Of a DNA stretch of 64,000 nt, positions 43,199-51,102 are shown piece after piece. This stretch comes from Umezawaea sp049997955 (GTDB lineage Bacteria; Actinomycetota; Actinomycetes; Mycobacteriales; Pseudonocardiaceae). Within the stretch, counting starts at the first letter, position 1, and each line of letters opens with the position of its first letter. The stretch covers positions 1-64,000 of the forward strand of contig JAEBDY010000012.1 in the NCBI GenBank assembly GCA_049997955.1, in the 5' to 3' direction. The notes beneath the pieces are model-generated. The model ran no database searches. It was given only the letters and a program-made list of their open reading frames with translations, and had not been told where the DNA came from. The position numbers and the translations under genes are program-made.

Positions 43199-43861
43199 TC
43201 ACCTCGTGGCGGGAACACCGAGCTCGTCGAGCAGTCCGCGCACGCGGCGTTCAATCTCGTCGCGGACCGGGCGAACGTGTTCCACGTCCTTGCCCGCCGG
43301 GTCGTCCAGGGTCCAGTCGAGGTAGCGCTTGCCGGGGTGGACGGGGCAGGCGTCGCCGCAGCCCATGGTGATGACCACGTCGGCGGCGCGGACGATCTCC
43401 TCGGTCCACGGCTTGGGGAACTCGGCGGTGATGTCGATGTCGCGTTCGCGCATCGCGGCGACGGCGGACGGGTTGATCTCGTAGCCGGGTTCGGAACCTC
43501 CCGACCACGCCACGGCGCGGTCTCCGGCGAGGTGCTGGAAGAACCCGAGGGCCATCTGGCTGCGGCCCGCGTTGTGCACGCAGAGGAACAGCACGGTGGG
43601 CTTGCCGTCGCGGTTGTGGCCCTCGACGCGCGCCAGGGCGTTGAGGCGTTGCCGGGCGAAGCGCTCGCCGAGCAGCGGTAGGAAGTTCACGACCGTGCTG
43701 CGCGAGGCGAACTGGTCGTAGCTGGAGTGCAGGAAGCGCTCGATGGTCTCCTGGCCGAACACGCCGTCGAACTCGTGGCGCAGCCGGTTGGCGGCGGTGC
43801 GGAGCGCGAGCTGCTGGTCGATCGTGAGGTCCTTGTGGCGGTAGTCGCTCGTCTCAGTCAT
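43199..43861 (-). CDS. arsC: Arsenate reductase / low-molecular-weight phosphatase with dimerisation domain
   Basis: A 220-aa two-domain protein. Residues 8-80 form a three-helix-bundle dimerisation domain. Residues 87-220 are an LMW protein-tyrosine-phosphatase fold with the P-loop CVHNAGRSQ (Cys94 to Arg100) and a DDP general-acid region. A second cysteine pair, CGDACP near residue 168, could serve as the resolving thiol of an arsenate reductase. ATG 43861 follows GGAGAAG. Adjacent ars fragments support an arsenate role over phosphatase activity. Confidence 0.8.
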   Translation of the reverse strand: MTETSDYRHKDLTIDQQLALRTAANRLRHEFDGVFGQETIERFLHSSYDQFASRSTVVNFLPLLGERFARQRLNALARVEGHNRDGKPTVLFLCVHNAGRSQMALGFFQHLAGDRAVAWSGGSEPGYEINPSAVAAMRERDIDITAEFPKPWTEEIVRAADVVITMGCGDACPVHPGKRYLDWTLDDPAGKDVEHVRPVRDEIERRVRGLLDELGVPATR

Positions 43862-43997
43862 GGTCTTCTCCGGTGTGGTGGAGCGCGGGGGCAGGCTGGT
43901 CGACCCGGTCGGCGAGGTCGGCGAGGTCGCAGGGCGTCGTCGGTTCCGACGCGGACGGGGTCGGGCACCGATCAGTGCAGGCGGTCGGTCGCGTGCC

Positions 43998-44053
43998 GGT
44001 CTACCTCACTGGTGTCGCGTGCAGTCGTGCACGCGACACCAGTGAGGTAGACC
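43998..44053. repeat. 26-bp perfect inverted repeat, GTCG loop
   Basis: Arms 43998-44023 and 44028-44053 are perfectly complementary with a 4-nt loop. It lies in the leader between the operator at 44064 and the leftward arsC gene. It is unusually long for a terminator and may control arsC or be what remains of a mobile end. Confidence 0.85.
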
Positions 44054-44063
44054 AGTCAGCTTT

Positions 44064-44092
44064 CATTGACTCAATGATGGTTGAGCTATCTT
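44064..44092. promoter_or_regulatory. Palindrome and promoter of the former ars operon
   Basis: CATTGA-C-TCAATG (44064-44076) and CTCAA-TGATGG-TTGAG (44070-44085) overlap. A TTGAC-like -35 at 44066 and TATCTT (44087-44092) form a possible rightward promoter for the broken arsR. This is an ArsR-type operator by position, not by known consensus. Confidence 0.5.
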
Positions 44093-44104
44093 CCGGAGTC
44101 AAGG

Positions 44105-44368
44105 GTGTCCCGAGTGGAGTCCCGCGACGCCGGGTTGGTGGACGCCGAGCCGTGCGGTCGGTTCACCTGCTACCGGCTCCGACCCGACGCGCTGCGCCGG
44201 GTCGCCGACAGCTTGTCCACGCTGGCCGACGCGGCCGGTGCCCAGCCCTTCGAGCTGGCGATCGGCGTGACGTCGGGGCAGGCCTTGGCGGGTGTGGTCG
44301 GACCGCTGATCGAGGTGCCGGTGCTCGTCGGACCGGTCTACGTCAGCCTCTGGTTGCGCCGTCGTTGG
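44105..44368 (+). pseudogene. Chimeric arsR-ACR3 remnant
   Basis: A single frame joins two broken ars genes. After a few residues from GTG 44105 it reads RDAGLVDAEPCGRFTCYRLR and PDALRRVADSL, the end of an ArsR winged helix lacking its first half. It passes directly into FELAIGVTSGQALAGVVGPL and IEVPVLVGPVYVSLWLRRR, which is the last membrane helix region of an ACR3 arsenite efflux pump. Everything between, more than 300 codons of pump, is gone. The operon was reduced by nested deletions, and the product cannot work as either protein. Confidence 0.75.
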
Positions 44369-45572
44369 ACGGCCCGCGAGTCGACCCGAGGCCGATGACC
44401 GCCGCCAGGACCGCGATCGCCGCCAGCACGAGGAACACCACCGAGTAGCCGCCCACCGCGCTCGCCAGCACCGTGGCCACCCACGGTGCCAGCGCGGTGG
44501 TGATGGCGACGGGAGCCGACAGCAGACCGCCGAGGCGTCCGTAGTGCGCCGAACCCCACCGGTCGGACACCGCGGTCGCCTGGAGCAGGGTGAACACGCC
44601 GCGCGCGCAGCCCGCGAGCACGGTCGCCGCGATCAGCAGCACGGCCGGGCCGGGGACCAGTCCCAGCAGGACGGTCGTGGCCGCGGCGGCGACCAGGACC
44701 ACGGTGGTGCGCGTCCGCACCGACGTTCGCGCCACCAACGTGCCGTAACCCAAGCGCCCCACCACCTGGCCGACCCCGCCGAGCCCCAACGCCCACGCCG
44801 CTGTCGTGGTGGACAGCCCTCGTTCGGTCAGCAGCGGGACGAGCGCGACCACGACGGCGTACACGGCGAACGCGCCCAGGCTCAGCGACACCACCAGCGC
44901 CACGAAGGCCGAACTCCGCGCGACCTGCTGGGGATCGGCGACGTCGTCGGTGCTCGCCCGGTGCTCGGGCCACGGACGCCGCAGGCCGAAGGCGTGCGCC
45001 GGGATCGTGATCACGCCGAGCAGGAGCGCCAGCACCAGGTAGCTCTGCCGCCAGCCGAGGTGCTCGTTCAGCACCGCGCTCAGCGGCGCGAACACCGTGC
45101 TCGCCAAGCCCGCGACCAAGGTCACCGTCGTCAGGGCGGCTACCCGGCGATCCCCGTACCAGCGGGTGAGGGCCGCGAACGCCGGTTGGTAGAGCACGCC
45201 GCCCATCGCCGTGCCGATCAGCGACCACGCGACCAGGAAACCGGTGAAGGTCGTGCTGGTGGCCAGGAGCACGACCGCCGCGACGGCGAGCGCCGAGCCG
45301 CACGTCATCACCACCCGAGGTCCGCGGTGGTCGAGCACCCGCCCCACCGGGACGCCCACGACCGCGCTGACGACCTGCGCCAGCGAGAACCCGATGATCA
45401 CGGTGGGCATCGACCAGCCGGTGTCGCGGGCGATCGTCGGCGCCAGCACCGGGAAGGCGTAGAACAGCACGCCCCAGCTGGTGATCTGGGTCAGGCACAG
45501 CACGACGAGGACCAGTCGCGGTCCGGCACGCTCCCCCCGCGTGCCGGACCGCTCCACCTCGGTGGACGCCAC
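44343..45572 (-). CDS. MFS transporter, possible arsenical exporter
   Basis: A 409-aa major-facilitator protein with about 12 membrane segments. It opens with LVVLCLTQITSWGVLFYAFP, and motif-A-like GRVLDHRGPRVVM lies between helices 2 and 3. It begins 4 bases after the ArsO-like gene and must be cotranscribed with it. MFS pumps paired with ArsO-type flavoproteins are known in actinobacterial arsenic islands, so export of an organic or trivalent arsenical is a reasonable inference. Confidence 0.85.
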   Translation of the reverse strand: MASTEVERSGTRGERAGPRLVLVVLCLTQITSWGVLFYAFPVLAPTIARDTGWSMPTVIIGFSLAQVVSAVVGVPVGRVLDHRGPRVVMTCGSALAVAAVVLLATSTTFTGFLVAWSLIGTAMGGVLYQPAFAALTRWYGDRRVAALTTVTLVAGLASTVFAPLSAVLNEHLGWRQSYLVLALLLGVITIPAHAFGLRRPWPEHRASTDDVADPQQVARSSAFVALVVSLSLGAFAVYAVVVALVPLLTERGLSTTTAAWALGLGGVGQVVGRLGYGTLVARTSVRTRTTVVLVAAAATTVLLGLVPGPAVLLIAATVLAGCARGVFTLLQATAVSDRWGSAHYGRLGGLLSAPVAITTALAPWVATVLASAVGGYSVVFLVLAAIAVLAAVIGLGSTRGPSNDGATRG

Positions 45573-45576
45573 GCGG

Positions 45577-46902
45577 TCAGCGCGTGGCGGACGTGCTCAG
45601 CGTCAGCACCTGGGGCTCGGCCGGACCGCAGCAGCCGCCGCTGTCGGCTGCCTCGGTCACCTCCGGCGCGTCGAAGACGCCCGCCCCACCGCAGACGCCG
45701 GTCTCGGGCAGCGTCAGCTCCACCCGCTCGGCGGCGGCGTCATCGCCGTCGAGCTTGGCCACGACGCTGCGCACCTGCTCGTACCCGGTCATCGCCAGGA
45801 ACGTCGGCGCACGGCCGTAGCTCTTCATCCCCGCCAGGAACACGCCCGGCTCCGGCTGCGCCAGCTCGGCGGCGCCGTGCGGGTACACCGTGCCGCACGA
45901 GTGCGCGTTCGGGTCGATCAACGGCGCCAACGCGGTCGGCGCCTGCAGCACCGGGTCCAGGTCCAAGCGGATCTCCGAGAGCCACGTCAGGTCGGGTCGG
46001 AACCCGGTGAGCACCACGACCTCGTCCACCGGCTCCAAGCGGTGCCCGTCCTGCGACACCAGCACCAGCCCGCCGCCCGCCCGTTCGACCTCGGTCGTGC
46101 GGAACCCGGTGACGGTCTCGACCTGTCCCGCCCGCGCCGCCTCCTGGGCACGCGACCCCAACGCGCCACGAGCGGGCAGCTGGTCGGCGTCCCCGCCGCC
46201 GAAGACGTTGCCGACCGCGCCACGGCGCAGCAGCCACACGACCCTGGTGTCGGGCAGTTCGGTCAACGCCACCAGGGCGGTGAGCGCGGAATGCCCGCTG
46301 CCCGCCACCGCGACCCGCCTGCCCGCGTACCGCGCGGCCACGGCGGGATCGCTCAGGTCGGGCACCCGGTAGGAGATCCGGTCCGCCGCCGCTCGCTCAC
46401 CGATCGCGGGCAGCCCGTCGCCACCCAGCGGGTTCGGCGTGTCCCACGTGCCCGAGGCGTCGATGAGCCCACGGGCGGTGATGCGCTCCTCCGTGCCGTC
46501 GGCCGTGACCACGTGCACCGTCAGCGGCTCGCTCTCGCGACCGGCGTCGACGATCCGGTCACGACCGCGCCGGGCCGCGCCGACCACCTTCGTGTCGTAG
46601 CGCATCGCGTCGCCCAACGCCTTCGCGAGCGGGCGGAGGTAGCGGGAGGCCCACTCGGCGCCGGTCGGGTAGCCCTCGGTGGGACGTTGCCAGCCGGTGG
46701 GCTCCAGCAGGCGGGCGGCGGCGGGATCGACCAGTTCGGTCCACGCCGAGAACAGCCGCACGTGGTGCCACTGCGCCACCGCCGCACCGGCTTCGGAGCC
46801 CGCCTCCAGCACGAGCGGTGTGATCCCGCGTTCGACGAGGTTCGCCGCCGCGGCCAGCCCGACCGGGCCGGCTCCGACCACAACCACTGGCAAGTCGTTC
46901 AT
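45577..46902 (-). CDS. arsO: ArsO-type FAD-dependent NAD(P)-binding oxidoreductase
   Basis: A 441-aa flavoprotein. The FAD motif GAGPVGLAAAANLVERG is at residues 10-26, a second Rossmann motif AGSGHSALTALVAL lies near residue 200, and GTWDTPNPLGGDG is typical of flavin-containing monooxygenases. The C-terminus is Cys-rich (PETGVCGGAG, SGGCCGPAEP), a feature of the ArsO group in ars clusters. ATG 46902 sits 44 bases downstream of a promoter whose spacer contains an ArsR dyad. Expected role: oxidation or reduction of an arsenical, undefined. Confidence 0.8.
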   Translation of the reverse strand: MNDLPVVVVGAGPVGLAAAANLVERGITPLVLEAGSEAGAAVAQWHHVRLFSAWTELVDPAAARLLEPTGWQRPTEGYPTGAEWASRYLRPLAKALGDAMRYDTKVVGAARRGRDRIVDAGRESEPLTVHVVTADGTEERITARGLIDASGTWDTPNPLGGDGLPAIGERAAADRISYRVPDLSDPAVAARYAGRRVAVAGSGHSALTALVALTELPDTRVVWLLRRGAVGNVFGGGDADQLPARGALGSRAQEAARAGQVETVTGFRTTEVERAGGGLVLVSQDGHRLEPVDEVVVLTGFRPDLTWLSEIRLDLDPVLQAPTALAPLIDPNAHSCGTVYPHGAAELAQPEPGVFLAGMKSYGRAPTFLAMTGYEQVRSVVAKLDGDDAAAERVELTLPETGVCGGAGVFDAPEVTEAADSGGCCGPAEPQVLTLSTSATR

Positions 46903-46945
46903 CGAAAGGCCCCATTCATCGATTGCTGTCGATCTAATGAGCCGG

Positions 46946-46995
46946 ACTCTATCGACGGAGTTCGATTGACGCAACCATCGATCTGAGTCGATACT
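46946..46995. promoter_or_regulatory. Overlapping divergent promoters with two ArsR-like dyads
   Basis: Leftward: TTGCGT (46974-46969) and TAGAGT (46951-46946) with a 17-bp spacer. Rightward: TTGACG (46966-46971) and GATACT (46990-46995) with an 18-bp spacer, so transcription begins at ATG 47002. Dyad ATCGAC-GGAG-TTCGAT (46951-46966) lies in the leftward spacer and ATCGAT-CTGA-GTCGAT (46977-46992) in the rightward one. Both have 6-4-6 geometry and are 26 bp apart. Confidence 0.8.
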
Positions 46996-47001
46996 GGCTG
47001 C

Positions 47002-47850
47002 ATGACGACGACGGCACCCCACCACGGCCTCCTCGCTCCCCAGGACGCGGCCACCTACGCCGAGTGGTTCGCCTCCCTGGCGGAACCCACCCGCGTGCGG
47101 CTGCTGCACGCCGTCGCGATCGCCGCCGGGCCCATCACGGTGGGGGAGTTGACCGAGCAGCTCGGCATCAGCCAGTCCACCTGCTCCCACCACGTCCGCA
47201 AACTGGCCGAGGTCGGATTCGTCAGCGTGCGCAAGCAGGGCACCGCCACGCTCGTCACGGTCAACCCGTCGTGCTGCACCGGTTTGCCCCACGCCGCCGA
47301 CGTCGTCATGGGCATGCTCGCCCCCGCACCCTGCTGCCCCACCGACATCCCGAACGACGTCGCCATCCGCGAACTGCGGTCCGACGACTGGACGGCCGTG
47401 CGCCGCGTCCACACCGAGGGCATCGCCACCGGTGACGCCACCTTCGAGACGGTGACGCCGAGCCGAGCCACCCTGGACTCCCAGTGGCTGCCCGGCCACC
47501 GCTGGATCGCCGAGGTCGACGGCCGGGTCGCGGGGTGGGCCGCCGCGACCGCGGTGTCGGCTCGGGACTGCTACTCGGGTGTCGCGGAGACCTCGGTCTA
47601 CGTCGGCGACGGGTTCCGCGGTCGAGGCGTCGGCAAGGCGTTGCTGCACAAGCAGGTCACCGCCGCCGACGCGGACGGCCTGTGGACCCTGCAAACCTCG
47701 ATCTTCCCGGAGAACCGCGCCGGCCTGGCCCTGCACCACAGCGCGGGCTACCGCACCCTCGGCGTCCGCGACCGCATCGCCCAGCACCACGGCCGGTGGC
47801 GCGACACGGTGTTCCTCGAACGCCGTCGCCAGACCGATCCGGCTTCTTAG
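47002..47850 (+). CDS. ArsR-type repressor fused to an ArsN/PAT-like acetyltransferase
   Basis: A 282-aa fusion. Residues 15-115 are an ArsR winged helix (TVGELTEQLGISQSTCSHHV) with Cys-Cys pairs in NPSCCTGLP and APCCPTD, likely arsenite ligands. Residues 120-275 are a GNAT domain of the phosphinothricin-acetyltransferase group (GIATGDATFET, ETSVYVGDGFRGRGVGKALL, TLQTSIFPENRAGLALH and WRDTVFLERR). The related ArsN1 acetylates arsinothricin. The ATG is leaderless. The protein probably senses an arsenical and also modifies one. Confidence 0.85.
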   Translation: MTTTAPHHGLLAPQDAATYAEWFASLAEPTRVRLLHAVAIAAGPITVGELTEQLGISQSTCSHHVRKLAEVGFVSVRKQGTATLVTVNPSCCTGLPHAADVVMGMLAPAPCCPTDIPNDVAIRELRSDDWTAVRRVHTEGIATGDATFETVTPSRATLDSQWLPGHRWIAEVDGRVAGWAAATAVSARDCYSGVAETSVYVGDGFRGRGVGKALLHKQVTAADADGLWTLQTSIFPENRAGLALHHSAGYRTLGVRDRIAQHHGRWRDTVFLERRRQTDPAS

Positions 47851-48016
47851 CCATCACGAGGGGCAGGCCCCGACGCGATTCGCATGTTCCGCTCTGCTCG
47901 TGCTCGCGGGACGTTTCCGCGATCGCCTCGTGATCTTGTTGTCGCGCCGTGCAGTGCCGCTGTCCGAGCGTGCAACGCGGCTTCCACCTGCGGTGGTGGC
48001 GGGGCAGGGTGGCGGT

Positions 48017-48739
48017 ATGAGCACGTTGAGCCCGGAGCAGATCGCCCGGCACGCCCACGACGCGGGGTTCCGCGGGCAGGACCTGACGATCGCCGTGGCG
48101 GTCGCGTTGGCCGAGTCCGGCGGGAATCCCCGCGCGCACAACGCCACCCCGCCGGACAACTCCTACGGGCTGTGGCAGATCAACATGCTCGGCGCGATGG
48201 GGCCCGAACGCAGGCGCGAGTACGGCCTGGGGTCGAACGCCGAGCTGTTCGACCCCGCCGAGAACGCCAAGGCGGCCAACAAGATCTCCGGTGACGGCCG
48301 CTCGTGGACGCCGTGGTCGACCTACACCAACGGCGCGTACAAGCGGCACCTCGACGCGGCCCGGCGCGGGGTCGAGGCGATGAAGAACAAGGGGTCCGGG
48401 GGTGGGGCGGGCAAGGGGGCAGGCGGGTTCTCGGTCGACGTCGGCGTGCTGGGCGACTACGCGCGCCGCACGGGGAACACGGCTGATGACCTGACCGCTC
48501 TCGGCCGCAGGCACGTGCGCGAGGTTCGCGAGGTCGCCGAGGACAGCTTCGGCCGGATCGGGAAGCAGTCCGGGTTCGCCGCCGCGCTGGACAACTTCGG
48601 CGCTGCGCTGCGCAAGCAGGTCAAGTCGGTCGCGCACAACACCGACGTGCTGGCGAAGTCGGCGTCGAGCGCGGCCAGGTCCTACCGGGAGCAGGACGAC
48701 GACGCGGCACGCTCGCTGCGCGGAGGGGGAGAGGCGTAG
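48017..48739 (+). CDS. Transglycosylase-like protein with type VII-type helical tail
   Basis: A 240-aa protein. Residues 5-115 form a lysozyme/SLT-like domain: the catalytic Glu lies in AVALAESGGNPRAHN, then SYGLWQINMLGAMG. The C-terminal 100 residues are helical (FSVDVGVLGDYARRTGNTAD) and resemble EspC/WXG100-type secretion partners. No classical signal peptide is present, so export through a type VII system is the likely route. Its stop overlaps the next start (TAGTG). Role: peptidoglycan cleavage at the cell wall. Confidence 0.8.
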   Translation: MSTLSPEQIARHAHDAGFRGQDLTIAVAVALAESGGNPRAHNATPPDNSYGLWQINMLGAMGPERRREYGLGSNAELFDPAENAKAANKISGDGRSWTPWSTYTNGAYKRHLDAARRGVEAMKNKGSGGGAGKGAGGFSVDVGVLGDYARRTGNTADDLTALGRRHVREVREVAEDSFGRIGKQSGFAAALDNFGAALRKQVKSVAHNTDVLAKSASSAARSYREQDDDAARSLRGGGEA

Positions 48740-49758
48740 TGGACACGAGGGAGATGGCGCGGCACTTCGCCGAGAGCATGATCGGCCAGCGGAACTCGTT
48801 GGCTGGCAAGGCCGAGGACGCGGTGAAGGTGCAGTACGCGCTGCACCAGACCGCTTCCGGCCTCACCGACCAGCACGAGGACCAGACCAAGGCCGCGAAA
48901 ACCGTGCTGGAGCACTGGAAGGGCGACAACTCGCAGGGCTTCGAGAAGCGCTCGAACCGGCTGCGCGGGCAGCTGCGCACCACCGCGGACGCCGCGCGCG
49001 ACGCGGAGAAGATCGTCTCGGGCGTCACGAGCGCGCTGACCACCGGCCACACGCGGGCGCGGCAGGCCGTGGACGAGTACCTGGACCGGGCGGCGAAGCT
49101 GCTCGACGCGGGCCAAGCGGTCGGCACGCAGGCCGCGCTGCTCAAGGCCGTCGGCGAGGCCGCGGACCTGGAACCCAGGTACACCAAGGAGACCACCGCG
49201 GCCGTGCGGCACGTGCGGGGCGAGTTGGAGGACGCCGCCCGCAAGCTGCGCGCGCTGGAGAAGGACGTCGAGCAGGACGGGGTCGCCGACCAGCGCGCCA
49301 CGCCCACCCGCGGCCGCACCCGCCCGTCGGCGGTGCGCGCCCGAGGCCGGTCCCGCACGATCATCTCGGCCGCCAAGCGCGAACTGGGCAAGCGCGAGAA
49401 CCCGCCCGGCAGCAACCGCAACCCCTACGGGCCGACGGCGCCCTGGTGCTCGTCGTTCGCCACGTCGATGTGGCGCAAGGCGGGCGTGGACATCCCGCTG
49501 CTGCCGTTCACCGGCGACGTCTTCAAGTGGGGGCAGCGCAACGGCAAGGCCTACACGTCGCTCAGCGCGGCGCGACCCGGCGACGTGCTGCTGTTCGGCA
49601 CCGGGCCGGGCAGTCCGCAGACCAGCAAGCACATCGGGATCGTGGAGAAGGTCTCCGGCGACACCGTGACGCTCATCGAGGGCAACTCCGGCGACTCCGT
49701 GCGGCGCAACACGCACAAGCTCAGCTCGGCCACGTTCTACGGAGGGGTGCACCCGTGA
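48739..49758 (+). CDS. CHAP-domain peptidoglycan hydrolase with helical N-terminus
   Basis: A 339-aa protein. Residues 1-190 are a long helical region of WXG100/PPE-like character (LEHWKGDNSQGFEKRSNRLR carries a WxG-type turn). Residues 208-339 form a CHAP amidase domain with catalytic Cys237 in PWCSSFATSMW and His298 in KHIGIVEKV. There is no classical signal peptide. Coupled to the SLT-like gene and the YbaB-like genes, it completes a hydrolase pair likely exported by type VII secretion. Confidence 0.85.
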   Translation: MDTREMARHFAESMIGQRNSLAGKAEDAVKVQYALHQTASGLTDQHEDQTKAAKTVLEHWKGDNSQGFEKRSNRLRGQLRTTADAARDAEKIVSGVTSALTTGHTRARQAVDEYLDRAAKLLDAGQAVGTQAALLKAVGEAADLEPRYTKETTAAVRHVRGELEDAARKLRALEKDVEQDGVADQRATPTRGRTRPSAVRARGRSRTIISAAKRELGKRENPPGSNRNPYGPTAPWCSSFATSMWRKAGVDIPLLPFTGDVFKWGQRNGKAYTSLSAARPGDVLLFGTGPGSPQTSKHIGIVEKVSGDTVTLIEGNSGDSVRRNTHKLSSATFYGGVHP

Positions 49759-50030
49759 TCACCGCGAACGCGCACGACCCGGACACCGGGATCGCCGTGG
49801 AGGTCGGTCCCGGCGGCGGGTTGAGGGACCTGGTGCTGGACTCCCGGTCGCTGCGGCTGGGCCCGTCGGGGCTGGCCGAGGCCGTGCTGGCGCTGGTCGA
49901 CACGGCGACCGCGCGGGCCAACGCCCGCGTCCAGCGGGCGGTGGGCGACGTGAGCGCGCTCGGCCTGGGCGTCGAGACGAGGATGGCCGAGTCGGTCGAG
50001 GACACGACTCCCGAGACGTGGCGGGTGTGA
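49755..50030 (+). CDS. YbaB/EbfC-like small protein
   Basis: A 91-aa protein with AVEVGPGGGLRDLVLDSRSL and helical ends, resembling the YbaB/EbfC fold. Such paralogues are common in actinobacterial type VII loci. GTG 49755 overlaps the CHAP stop (GTGA), and its own stop overlaps the next ATG (TGATG), so translation is coupled through all four genes. Confidence 0.65.
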   Translation: MITANAHDPDTGIAVEVGPGGGLRDLVLDSRSLRLGPSGLAEAVLALVDTATARANARVQRAVGDVSALGLGVETRMAESVEDTTPETWRV

Positions 50031-50272
50031 TGGGGGTCGGGGAGCGGCTGGACGCCATCCGGTGCGGCGCGGAGGAGCGCGGCGTGGCCGTGGTGGTCGA
50101 CCTGCACGGCAAACTCGTGGACCTGTCGTTCACCCGCGAGGCGCTGCGGGCGCGGCCTGCCGAGCTGGCGGACGTGGTGCGGCGGCTGACCGCCGACGCC
50201 GCGGCATCGGCGCTGGCCGAGGGGCTGGCCGTGGTGGGCGAGCTGGTCCCGGAGTCGTTGCTGACCTCGTGA
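50030..50272 (+). CDS. Second YbaB-like small protein
   Basis: An 80-aa protein, probably paralogous to the previous one, with VAVVVDLHGKLVDLSFTREA and a helical C-terminus. ATG 50030 is chosen from the TGATG overlap, although GTG 50018 is in frame. It ends 5 bases before the convergent EspG gene. Confidence 0.6.
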   Translation: MGVGERLDAIRCGAEERGVAVVVDLHGKLVDLSFTREALRARPAELADVVRRLTADAAASALAEGLAVVGELVPESLLTS

Positions 50273-50277
50273 CCGGG

Positions 50278-51039
50278 TCAGGCGGAGACCTGGGCGAGCA
50301 GCGTGCTCAGGTGGCGGGCCATCCAGGCGGTGTCGGCGGGGGAGATCCGGACCCACTCGGCGCCGCCCGCCTGCTCGGTGGCCAGCGCGTAGCGGCCCGC
50401 GGCGGTGTCCGTCCAGCTCAGCACGCGGGACCGGCCCGCGGGACCGGTCGCGGCCAGCTGGCCGGTGGCCTGCCGCGGCGAGTCGACCAGCGTGGTGATC
50501 GCCCTGGTCACGCGGCCGGTGATGTTCGCCCGCGCCAACGCGCGCTCCAAGCCGGCGTGGCCGGACTCGGCGAAGGCGTTCACGGCGGCCGAGAACACCG
50601 GCCGCGGCATCTGCACCTGCTCACCGGGGCCCGCGGGCGCGTCGCCGACGACCCTGGTGACCGCGGCCGCCAGATCGGTGACGGGTTCCAGGGCGACCTC
50701 GTGGTCGCTCAGCACGACCAGCAGCCCGCGGGAGCCGCGCGACGTGGCCAGCACCCGCCACGGCGCGGGTCGGAACACCAGGGCGTCCACGGACAGCACG
50801 CCGTGGGCCAGCAGTGCGAACAGGTCCTCCAGTTCCGGTGTGACCTCCACGCCGTCGGCCAGCCCGGCCTGGGTGAGCGCGCGCAGGACGTCCGCGCCCA
50901 GGGCGTCGCGCTCCTGCTCGGTCGCGCCGTGCGACGGCACCTCCAGCGGGTAGGGCGGGCGGCCCGTGCCGAGGTCCTCCCACAGCAGGTCGAACTCGAG
51001 GTGGGACAGGACCACACCGGTCGCCGTACGTCGTGCCAT
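50278..51039 (-). CDS. EspG-family type VII secretion chaperone
   Basis: A 253-aa protein of the ESX-secretion-associated EspG family. Features are VVLSHLEFDLLWEDLGTGRP at the start, the alternating strand/helix middle, and ITTLVDSPRQATGQ. EspG binds PE-PPE-type partners in the cytoplasm and delivers them to the secretion core. Its likely client here is the PPE-like protein at 53239. ATG 51039 begins 63 bases from the divergent AraC gene. Confidence 0.85.
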   Translation of the reverse strand: MARRTATGVVLSHLEFDLLWEDLGTGRPPYPLEVPSHGATEQERDALGADVLRALTQAGLADGVEVTPELEDLFALLAHGVLSVDALVFRPAPWRVLATSRGSRGLLVVLSDHEVALEPVTDLAAAVTRVVGDAPAGPGEQVQMPRPVFSAAVNAFAESGHAGLERALARANITGRVTRAITTLVDSPRQATGQLAATGPAGRSRVLSWTDTAAGRYALATEQAGGAEWVRISPADTAWMARHLSTLLAQVSA

Positions 51040-51102
51040 GGGGGCAAGGTAGTTGCCCGAGCCGGGCCGCGCGTCCCGGTTGGACGATTTAGGCTGCCGG
51101 AC

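Noticed and set aside
43199..43861. ArsC called as a generic tyrosine phosphatase
   Set aside because: The extra Cys pair, the dimerisation domain and the adjacent ars genes fit arsenate reduction better, although activity is unproven.
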